5,522 nt of DNA from positions 1 to 5,522 of the forward strand of contig CAMTUW010000011.1 in assembly GCA_947085035.1 (NCBI GenBank). Direction: 5' to 3'. Origin of the DNA: CAMTUW01 sp947085035. Its GTDB lineage: Bacteria > Actinomycetota > Coriobacteriia > Anaerosomatales > PHET01. The notes under the pieces were generated by a model. It was not told the origin of the DNA. It made no database searches and saw only the letters and a list, made by a program, of their open reading frames with translations. Shown here piece after piece: positions 1-4,591 of the stretch; position 1 is the first letter of the stretch; every line of letters begins with the position of its first letter. Position numbers and translations under genes: made by a program.

Positions 1-1010
1 ATCTGCTCGATGGTGGGCAGGCTGACCTGCATCTGTTCGGGAAGCGACTCGACCAGCTGATACTCCGCGATGCCCAGGGGCTTGGTGTTGTCGCGCAAAG
101 CGTACTCCGCAACGACCTTGTTCCGGTTCTTGCATAGCAGGAGGCCTATTGTCGGGCCATCTGACTCGTGTTTGATCTGCGCATCCACGGTGGTCAGGTA
201 GAAGCCGAGTTGGCCAAGGTGCGAGGGCTTGAACGCTCCGGCCTTGAGTTCGATGACGACGTAGCACCTCAGCTTGAGGTGGTAGAAGAGCAGGTCGAGG
301 TAGAAGTCCTCGCCGCCTACCTCCACGTGCACTTGGCGACCCACGAAGGCGAAGCCAGCGCCAAGCTCGAGAAGGAACTCGGTCACGTGTTCAACCAGAG
401 CCCTTTCGATTTCGCGCTCCTGGGCCTCCTCGCCAATCCCCAAGAAGTCGAAACGGTAGGGGTCCTTCAGAGACTCACGCGCGAGGTCGGATTGGGGCGA
501 CGGGAGCGCCTGTGCGAAGTTCGTGACGGCGTGCCCCTGACGCTCTAGCAAGCGCGTCTCGATCTGCATGACCAAGATGTTGCGTGACCAGCTGTGCTGG
601 AGTGCGGCTTCGGCATACGCAAGTCGCTCCTCCCGCACCTTGAGCTTGGTCAGAAGCACGATGTTGTGCCCCCAGGGCAATTGGCCAACAGGCTGTTGGC
701 CAATTTCATCCTCGGCCCACGCTCCCGCGAACACCCGCATGTACTTCAAGTTGGCCTGCGAAAAGCCCCTCATGTCAGGGAACGCTTCGCGCAGGTCATG
801 CGCAAGGCGCTCAACTACCTTCGAGCCCCAATCCTGCACTTCTTGGCGGGCAAGGATCTCGCTTCCGATCTGCCAGTAGAGCCGGAGCAACTCCGTGTTC
901 ACGGCGAGCGTGGCGCGCATCTGCGCGGAGTAGATCCGGGACTTGAGGCTCACAAGCCACTCGGTGTACTCCTCCGGGGGCTCGGTGAGCGCAAGCGATC
1001 TCTCGGTCAT
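1..1010 (-). CDS. YhcG/DUF1016-family PD-(D/E)XK nuclease, 3' end cut by window edge
   Basis: My reverse-strand translation gives 336 residues with no stop before the window edge. It was recognised as the YhcG family: an N-terminal DUF1016 helical domain (about 15-165, with YWQIGSEI at 45-52, GFSQANLKYMR at 82-92 and QLPWGHN at 110-116) and a C-terminal PD-(D/E)XK nuclease domain (about 180-330). The nuclease core is visible as D239 in YLDLLFY, E254-L-K256 in VVIELKAG and Q267 in LGQLGFYL. The ending SLPTIEQ is close to the usual C-terminus, so probably only around ten codons are missing. The ATG overlaps the hsdM stop as ATGA and is preceded by GGAGGGGG at 7 nt, so it is co-translated with hsdM. 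The family is often found inside type I RM operons and is presumed to be a DNA nuclease; its exact role is not settled. Leucine codons CTT/TTG look commoner than in hsdM, which may mean a separate origin. Confidence 0.93.
   Translation of the reverse strand, partial: MTERSLALTEPPEEYTEWLVSLKSRIYSAQMRATLAVNTELLRLYWQIGSEILARQEVQDWGSKVVERLAHDLREAFPDMRGFSQANLKYMRVFAGAWAEDEIGQQPVGQLPWGHNIVLLTKLKVREERLAYAEAALQHSWSRNILVMQIETRLLERQGHAVTNFAQALPSPQSDLARESLKDPYRFDFLGIGEEAQEREIERALVEHVTEFLLELGAGFAFVGRQVHVEVGGEDFYLDLLFYHLKLRCYVVIELKAGAFKPSHLGQLGFYLTTVDAQIKHESDGPTIGLLLCKNRNKVVAEYALRDNTKPLGIAEYQLVESLPEQMQVSLPTIEQ
679..705. repeat. Perfect 13-bp inverted repeat with 1-nt centre inside the YhcG-family gene
   Basis: The left arm AATTGGCCAACAG (679-691) and the right arm (693-705) are exact reverse complements around a single base at 692. 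The sequence falls in the codons for the conserved IGQQPVGQLPWGHN stretch (residues about 103-116). Part of the symmetry may come from the repeated Gly-Gln codons, but 13 of 13 paired positions is more than the protein sequence requires. No function can be assigned from sequence alone. Confidence 0.85.
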
Positions 1011-2578
1011 GGGCGGTCCCCCTCCAGGTCCGCCACGATCGCGTCGATCTGCTCCCGCAACTCCGCCTGCCGCCCTACGATGCGCGCAATCTCCGCGTTC
1101 AGCGCGGTGATGTCGATGACCTCGCGCGTGTCCTCCTGCTCCACGTACGAGCTGACCGCGATGTTGTACTCGTTCTCGGCGATCTCGGTATTCGGCACGA
1201 GCCGCGCGAAATGCTCGGCGTCCGCGCGCGCGGTGAACGCGTCGAGGATCTTCTGCCGGTTGACCTCGGTGAGTTTGTTCTTGTTGCCGCCTCGGACGAA
1301 CTCGGCAGATGCGTCGATGAAGAGCGTTGCGTTGTCGGTCTTGGACTTCTTGAGCACGATGATGCAGGTGGCGATGGTGGTGCCGAAGAAGAGGTCCGGC
1401 GGCAGCTGGATCACGGTGTCCACGTAGTTGTTGTCGATGAGGTACTTGCGGATCTTGCGCTCCGCGCCGCCGCGGTAGAGCACGCCGGGGAACTCGACGA
1501 TCGCAGCGGTGCCGTTGACCGCGAGCCAGCTCAGGATGTGCATCGTGAACGCGAGATCTGCCTTCGACTTGGGTGCGAGCACGCCGGCAGGCGCGAACCG
1601 CGGATCGTTGATGAGTAGCGGGTTGGCGTCGCCGTCCCATCGGATTGAGTACGGCGGGTTGGAGACGATCGCCTCGAACGGCTCGTCATCCCAGTGCGCT
1701 GGATCGGTCAGCGTGTCTCCGTGCGCGAGGTCGAACTGCTCGTAGTTCACGTCGTGGAGGAACATGTTGATGCGCGCGAGGTTGTAGGTGGTCAGGTTGA
1801 TCTCCTGACCGAAGAAGCCCTGGCGAACGTTCTCCTTGCCCAGCACTTTCGCGAACTTCAGCAGCAGTGACCCCGACCCGCACGCCGGGTCGTAGACCTT
1901 GTTCACCTCGGTCTTGCCCACGACGGTGATACGCGCGAGCAGCTCACTCACTTCCTGCGGCGTGTAGTACTCGCCACCCGACTTGCCCGCGCTCGACGCA
2001 TACATCTGCATGAGGTACTCGTACGCGTCGCCGAAGGCGTCGATCGTGTGGTCCTCGAAGCGGCCCAGATCGAGATCGCCGATCGAGTTGAGCAGCTTGA
2101 CCAGCTTCTCATTGCGCTTCGCAACCGTCTGGCCGAGCTTGGCGCTGTTCACCTCGAGATCGTCGAAGAGACCCTTGAGGTCGTCTTCGCTGTCGGCGCC
2201 GACCGCGGATCCCTCGATGTTGCGGAAGGCCCGCTCGAGCGTCTCGTTGAGGTTCTCGTCACGCGCAGCACGCGCACGGACGTTGGCGAACAGCTCGCTC
2301 GGCAGGATGTAGAAGCCCTTCTCGGCCACTGTCTCGCTGCGACCGAACTCCGCATCGGGGTCTGAGAGCTTCGTGTAGTCGAAGTCGGGATGCCCGGCCT
2401 TGTGCTCGCCCGCGTTGAGGTAGGCGGTGAGGTTCTCGGAGATGAAGCGGTAGAAGAGGATGCCGAGCACGTAGCTCTTGAAGTCCCAGCCATCCACGGA
2501 CCCGCGAAGGTCGTTCGCGATCCGCCAGATCGTCTTGTGGAGTTCGGCTCGCTGGGCTTCCTTGGTGGTTGGAGCCAT
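1007..2578 (-). CDS. hsdM: Type I restriction-modification system methyltransferase subunit HsdM
   Basis: This 523-aa protein has the usual HsdM length (E. coli about 529). The N-terminal HsdM helical domain spans about 10-165 (TIWRIANDLRG, then WDFKSYVLGILFYRFISENL at 31-50). The N6-adenine methyltransferase domain follows: SGGEYYTPQEV at 200-210, SAM-binding motif I DPACGSGSLL at 230-239, and catalytic motif IV NPPY at 307-310. A charged C-terminal helix (about 490-520) ends the protein and may form the coiled coil that contacts HsdS. With HsdS the protein methylates adenine in a bipartite target; with HsdR it forms the restriction complex. The start at 2578 was chosen because the alignment-like N-terminus begins at MAPTTKEAQ and GGAGAAGAG lies just upstream. 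The open frame continues to 2755, but that extension is low-complexity and unlike the family. It is the first gene of the operon and overlaps the YhcG gene by 4 nt. HsdS and HsdR are not in the window. Confidence 0.97.
   Translation of the reverse strand: MAPTTKEAQRAELHKTIWRIANDLRGSVDGWDFKSYVLGILFYRFISENLTAYLNAGEHKAGHPDFDYTKLSDPDAEFGRSETVAEKGFYILPSELFANVRARAARDENLNETLERAFRNIEGSAVGADSEDDLKGLFDDLEVNSAKLGQTVAKRNEKLVKLLNSIGDLDLGRFEDHTIDAFGDAYEYLMQMYASSAGKSGGEYYTPQEVSELLARITVVGKTEVNKVYDPACGSGSLLLKFAKVLGKENVRQGFFGQEINLTTYNLARINMFLHDVNYEQFDLAHGDTLTDPAHWDDEPFEAIVSNPPYSIRWDGDANPLLINDPRFAPAGVLAPKSKADLAFTMHILSWLAVNGTAAIVEFPGVLYRGGAERKIRKYLIDNNYVDTVIQLPPDLFFGTTIATCIIVLKKSKTDNATLFIDASAEFVRGGNKNKLTEVNRQKILDAFTARADAEHFARLVPNTEIAENEYNIAVSSYVEQEDTREVIDITALNAEIARIVGRQAELREQIDAIVADLEGDRP
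1018..1025 (-). promoter_or_regulatory. Strong Shine-Dalgarno of the YhcG-family gene inside hsdM
   Basis: Read on the minus strand, GGAGGGGG lies within the last codons of hsdM, 7 nt before the ATG at 1010. Together with the ATGA stop/start overlap it fixes the start of the nuclease gene and points to translational coupling with hsdM. Confidence 0.7.
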
Positions 2579-2660
2579 GTGGCGTCTCTTCTCCAGGTCA
2601 TGGGGCGCGGAAGCTCCGGATCGGCGCACAGAACCGGCGTCTTGCCGGAACCTGGGTTTC

Positions 2661-2666
2661 ATCTTA
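2661..2666 (-). promoter_or_regulatory. Possible -10 element for the hsdM operon
   Basis: TAAGAT on the minus strand matches four of six TATAAT positions, including the key first two and last. It would place a transcription start roughly 75 nt upstream of hsdM. No recognisable -35 lies 16-18 nt upstream (the hexamer there is GC-only), so this is a weak candidate. Confidence 0.2.
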
Positions 2667-2782
2667 CTGGACGGGACTGACAGGCGCCCCTGGTGGCCTA
2701 CGGCGGAGAGCGCGAGCCTCACTGGAGTCCCGACCGGAGCCGCTGCTGCCAACAAGCCGCTCGATTGGTGGGCCCGACAGCC

Positions 2783-2844
2783 CTGGCGTCCTGCTGACGT
2801 TCTTTGGCATCAGCTGCGAGCGCAGCGAGTCTGTTGGACGCCAG
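2783..2844. repeat. Nested inverted repeats downstream of higA
   Basis: The outer arms CTGGCGTCC (2783-2791) and GGACGCCAG (2836-2844) are a perfect 9-bp inverted repeat. Inside them GCTGCG (2813-2818) and CGCAGC (2821-2826) form a perfect 6-bp hairpin with a 2-nt loop. No T-tract follows on either strand, so an intrinsic terminator is not supported. The position directly after the GCATAAC box of the higBA cassette suggests the folded part of a degenerate attC. Confidence 0.6.
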
Positions 2845-2846
2845 TG

Positions 2847-3161
2847 TTATGCGACACAGAGCGGTTTGATGTGCCGCACGTCGTCCTTGATCACAGCCTG
2901 TGCATCCCACAGGTCTACCGAGCGCTGCATGTTGAGCCAGAACTCAGGAGAGTTGCCGAACAGCCTAGCGAGACGGAGCGCCATCTCGGGACTCACGGCG
3001 CGACGCTCGCGAATGAGTTCGTTGACGGACTGGCGCGACACGCCGAGCGCGGAGGCGAGCCCGCTCACGCTCAGGTCGTAGTCGGGCATGAAGTCCTCCC
3101 GCAGAATCTCGCCGGGGTGGATGGGGCGGCGCTGCAGCGGTCTGGTGTTCGGAATGCTCAT
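2847..3161 (-). CDS. higA: HigA-family antitoxin (HTH DNA-binding protein)
   Basis: This 104-aa protein has the usual length of the HigA/VapI group. It carries the family N-terminal HPGEIL motif (15-20), an XRE-type helix-turn-helix (about 30-67, with GLASALGVSRQSVNELIRERRAVSPEMALRLA in two helices), and the typical PEFWLNMQ...DLW segment (72-85). It would bind and neutralise HigB and repress the higBA promoter. It follows higB by 17 nt, the toxin-first order characteristic of higBA. A good GAGGTG ribosome-binding site precedes ATG 3161 by about 7 nt. The last codons run into the cassette edge: the TAA stop is within the GCATAAC core box, so the tail LCVA may vary among relatives. Confidence 0.93.
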   Translation of the reverse strand: MSIPNTRPLQRRPIHPGEILREDFMPDYDLSVSGLASALGVSRQSVNELIRERRAVSPEMALRLARLFGNSPEFWLNMQRSVDLWDAQAVIKDDVRHIKPLCVA

Positions 3162-3178
3162 CTCTGGTCACCTCTTCA

Positions 3179-3460
3179 CTAGTGGTAGTCGCAGATCTCG
3201 ACATCGTAGGCGTCGCCGTCCTCGAACCGGAAGCAGACTCGCCACTGGTCGTTGACGGAGACCGAGTACTGGCCAGCGCGATCGCCTTCGAGCGCCTGCA
3301 GCCTGTTGCCCGGCGGGACCCTGAGGGACTCAACCTGTTGAGTCTCGTTGAGTGCGGTGAGCTTGCGCAGCGCACGCCTTGCGATATCCGGCGGCAGCCG
3401 ACGCGACTTGCCGGTCACGTAGAACTCCTCGGTCTGCTTGTCCGCGAACGTCTTGATCAT
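3179..3460 (-). CDS. higB: HigB-family RelE/ParE-like toxin (ribosome-dependent mRNA interferase)
   Basis: This 93-aa protein has the family's usual length. It contains the HigB signature: N-terminal MIKTF, RLQALEGDRAGQYSV at 53-67, NDQWRVCF at 70-77 and the C-terminal DYH (91-93). In the Proteus HigB enzyme the C-terminal Asp-Tyr-His is part of the active site, so the main catalytic tail is intact. As I recall the Proteus sequence, its His54 and Lys57 correspond here to Gln55 and Glu58; such changes occur among homologues but may affect activity. It would cleave mRNA on translating ribosomes and be held by HigA. The ATG at 3460 is favoured over an upstream start at 3568, because the longer form would read through the attC-like site. 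There is no strong Shine-Dalgarno, fitting a leaderless mRNA from the promoter just upstream. Confidence 0.92.
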   Translation of the reverse strand: MIKTFADKQTEEFYVTGKSRRLPPDIARRALRKLTALNETQQVESLRVPPGNRLQALEGDRAGQYSVSVNDQWRVCFRFEDGDAYDVEICDYH

Positions 3461-3466
3461 GCACCA

Positions 3467-3495
3467 AACGTACCGCGTCACGTGACACACGTCAA
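3467..3495 (-). promoter_or_regulatory. Candidate higBA promoter, possibly leaderless
   Basis: On the minus strand TTGACG (3495-3490) and TACGTT (3472-3467) are separated by 17 nt. The first is a strong -35, the second a weak -10 with the conserved TA and final T. The -10 ends 6 nt before the higB ATG at 3460, so the predicted transcription start falls on or next to the start codon. This would explain the poor ribosome-binding site. The promoter lies wholly inside the cassette, between its leading box and higB. Confidence 0.5.
3477..3486. promoter_or_regulatory. Candidate HigA operator (10-bp palindrome in the promoter spacer)
   Basis: GTCACGTGAC is a perfect 10-bp palindrome located between the -35 and -10 elements of the candidate higBA promoter. 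HigA proteins bind as dimers to palindromes overlapping their own promoter, so this is the natural operator candidate. An overlapping TGAC-4-GTCA inverted repeat (3483-3494) may be a second half of it. Confidence 0.45.
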
Positions 3496-3517
3496 GCTGG
3501 AGCCGAGGATGTAGTTC

Positions 3518-3622
3518 GCATAACGTTGTTGCGCATGACCTGCAAACCGACCTCTGCGCGATTGCCAACCGAGCTTACCTCACGCGGCCGGTTTGTCGGT
3601 GTCGATGCGCTTTGAGTTAGGC
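3518..3622 (-). other. attC: attC-like recombination site of an integron cassette (105 bp)
   Basis: In minus-strand order the site has R'' GCCTAAC (3622-3616), a perfect RYYYAAC; a 5-nt spacer; L'' GCGCATCGAC (3610-3601); a second stem arm (3595-3586); a central loop; its partner (3552-3543, 9 of 10 paired); L' GTCATGCGC (3539-3531); a 6-nt spacer; and R' GTTATGC (3524-3518), which fits GTTRRRY at six of seven positions. L'' and L' pair exactly except for one extra base in L'', which is the side carrying extrahelical bases in known attC sites. Length is within the known attC range (about 57-141 bp). The site lies directly after the GNAT gene, in the gene direction, as expected. No integrase gene is in the window. 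Confidence 0.7.
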
Positions 3623-4074
3623 GCTTCGTCACCAGCGGACAGCACCAGCTCGTAGTACACGAATCGGGTGAAGCCGAGTCGACCGGCGAACGGACCGACG
3701 CCACCCGTCCGCGTCTGGATGAACCCCGAGCGCTCATACAGGTGCCGGGCCGGATTCGTGTCGCCGACGTTGAGCTCGACGGCGCGAGCGCCCTCCGCAC
3801 CGGCGTCAGCGGCGATGCGCTGGATCATGGCGGCTCCGATTCCCCGGCCGCGGCACAGTGGATCGACCGAGAACCCCTCGAGCCCGCGGACATCCTTGAA
3901 GCGGTCGAGGCGCAGCCATGTCACGACTCGGTAGAGGGCGAAGATCAGCGACCCACGAAAGTCACCGTAGGCGGATGCGAGCGCATCGCGCTTCACGCAT
4001 AAGACGGGAGCCCGACCGGTGACGAACGCGACGCCCGTGGCCCGTGACCCGTCCCGATGAATCAAGCGCGGCAT
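3580..4074 (-). CDS. GNAT family N-acetyltransferase, cassette-borne, N-terminus possibly truncated
   Basis: This 164-aa protein has a clear GNAT core. Strand 4 and motif A are GLEGFSVDPLCRGRGIGAAM (64-83), with the acetyl-CoA pyrophosphate loop R-G-R-G-I-G at 75-80. Motif B is NPARHLYERSGF at 107-118. It would transfer an acetyl group from acetyl-CoA to an amine; the substrate cannot be inferred. The first 60 residues do not show a clear strand 1-helix 1-helix 2 order, and the Met lies at the junction with the opposite-strand operon, so 5' sequence may be lost. The C-terminal tail after about residue 151 (PNSKRIDTDKPAA) is encoded by the attC-like site, a usual feature of cassette genes. Only 20 bp separate it from the divergent 65-aa gene, which leaves little room for its own promoter. 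Confidence 0.8.
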   Translation of the reverse strand: MPRLIHRDGSRATGVAFVTGRAPVLCVKRDALASAYGDFRGSLIFALYRVVTWLRLDRFKDVRGLEGFSVDPLCRGRGIGAAMIQRIAADAGAEGARAVELNVGDTNPARHLYERSGFIQTRTGGVGPFAGRLGFTRFVYYELVLSAGDEAPNSKRIDTDKPAA

Positions 4075-4084
4075 AGACGTTATC

Positions 4085-4089
4085 GAGGT
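4085..4089 (+). promoter_or_regulatory. Ribosome-binding site fixing the GTG start at 4095
   Basis: GAGGT lies 5 nt before GTG 4095, and an in-frame TAG is found at 4089-4091, so translation cannot begin further upstream. This supports GTG as the real start of the small gene. Confidence 0.5.
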
Positions 4090-4094
4090 AGAAT

Positions 4095-4292
4095 GTGGCT
4101 GCCAGCAGGGCGATGGCGGTCGCGCATCGGTACCGTGACTTCGACGGCCTGGTGGCTATGCTGCGCGAGCTCGTCCGTGAGCGGCCTGAGCCCGGCGAGC
4201 CCCGCTCACTCTCGGCGCGCTACACGTTCGACGTGTTGAAGGGAACATACCTCGAGGAGTTTCGAACCATGGCCGAAAGGACCCGCGCGTGA
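4095..4292 (+). CDS. 65-aa protein of unknown function, first gene of the PLDc_N/ABC operon
   Basis: This protein was not recognised. The product is small, charged and without a membrane segment or signal peptide. Arginine-rich helical stretches lie at about 12-30 and 50-64 (YLEEFRTMAERTR), separated by a Pro/Glu turn (PEPGEP, 31-36). Codons are strongly GC-ending like the genes after it, the start has a GAGGT site at 5 nt, and the stop overlaps the next start as GTGA, so it is very likely a real gene. In the Bacillus sigY operon small proteins that control the sigma factor precede the PLDc_N and ABC genes; a similar regulatory role is possible but no similarity is claimed. Its upstream side abuts the cassette region within 20 bp, so it could be the remnant of a longer gene or have lost its promoter. 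Confidence 0.65.
   Translation: MAASRAMAVAHRYRDFDGLVAMLRELVRERPEPGEPRSLSARYTFDVLKGTYLEEFRTMAERTRA
4275..4281 (+). promoter_or_regulatory. Shine-Dalgarno for the PLDc_N gene
   Basis: GAAAGGA ends 7 nt before GTG 4289 and lies inside the end of the 65-aa gene. It supports the GTG start and translational coupling through the GTGA overlap. Confidence 0.55.
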
Positions 4293-4591
4293 ACGAGCTG
4301 CCGACCCTCAGCCCACCCCTCATAGCCGGCCTCATTGTCCTGCTCGCCATACAGTTCGGTCTCTTGGCATGGGCGCTGTTCGACTGGATTCGCAGGCCTG
4401 CCGAGCTTGTCCGCGGCAACAAGATCGTGTGGCTCATCGTCGTGGTGTTGTTCAACACCATCGGGCCGATCCTGTACCTCACGATCGGTCGCGAGACCGC
4501 GGCGGTGAACGAGCCCGCTGCACCCGCGATGGGTGACGCGAGCGCGGCGGTCGACGCTCTGTACGGCGCGGACGACACGAGTGACTCGTGA
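4289..4591 (+). CDS. Small membrane protein with PLDc_N (phospholipase D nuclease N-terminal) domain
   Basis: This 100-aa protein has two predicted membrane helices, about 11-32 (LIAGLIVLLAIQFGLLAWAL...) and 45-66 (KIVWLIVVVLFNTIGPILYL). The second ends in the PLDc_N hallmark N-T-I-G-P-I-L-Y-L-x-I-G-R (56-68), and the polar link between them, DWIRRP...VRGNK, is also typical. A 30-residue acidic, Ala-rich tail follows. The domain has no catalytic HKD motif; in Bacillus YxlE the same kind of short protein is encoded just before the ABC ATPase YxlF, as here. It probably works with the transporter at the membrane or in its regulation; its role is not established. Its GTG start overlaps the preceding stop, and its TGA stop overlaps the next GTG, so all three genes are co-translated. 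Confidence 0.88.
   Translation: MNELPTLSPPLIAGLIVLLAIQFGLLAWALFDWIRRPAELVRGNKIVWLIVVVLFNTIGPILYLTIGRETAAVNEPAAPAMGDASAAVDALYGADDTSDS

Larger units (their letters stand above)
2579..2845. other. Intergenic region between the higBA cassette and hsdM
   Basis: No convincing gene was seen in this 267-bp gap. The half next to higA (2783-2844) is rich in inverted repeats. The half next to hsdM should contain the RM operon promoter and hsdM ribosome-binding site, but no -35/-10 pair with good spacing could be found. The open frame that extends hsdM upstream through this DNA has no family-like sequence. Confidence 0.6.
2846..3524 (-). mobile_element. Integron-type gene cassette carrying higB-higA
   Basis: Read on the minus strand, the unit opens with GTTATGC (3524-3518), the R' core box of the preceding attC-like site, and closes with GCATAAC (2852-2846), its exact reverse complement. 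That relation is expected of an integron cassette, whose attC R'' box is complementary to its own leading edge. The genes are oriented in the cassette direction, and the higA stop TAA lies inside the closing box, which is common in cassette genes. Toxin-antitoxin cassettes with their own promoter are well known from large chromosomal integrons. The weak point is the closing attC: no matching GTTRRRY box was found within about 140 bp beyond 2846. Confidence 0.6.

Noticed and set aside
168..1427. Three plus-strand open frames of about 100-280 codons
   Set aside because: They are antisense to the YhcG-family and hsdM genes, whose conserved motifs are all on the minus strand.
2579..2755. 59-codon upstream extension of hsdM to a start at 2755
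   Set aside because: The extension is low-complexity and unlike the HsdM N-terminus, while MAPTTKEAQ at 2578 matches the expected beginning and has a ribosome-binding site just upstream.
2783..2844. Intrinsic terminator after higA
   Set aside because: The hairpins are GC-rich, but no run of T follows on either strand.
2478..3182. Plus-strand 234-codon open frame across the hsdM-higA gap
   Set aside because: It runs antisense to higA and through the hairpin-rich region, with no domain-like sequence.
3461..3568. Upstream start of higB at 3568
   Set aside because: It would encode a cysteine-rich, non-family N-terminus read through the attC-like site; HigB proteins begin at the MIK start.
4089..4094. 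TAGAAT as a -10 element for the plus-strand operon
   Set aside because: It directly abuts the GTG start, so transcription would begin inside the gene, and no -35 lies at a fitting distance.
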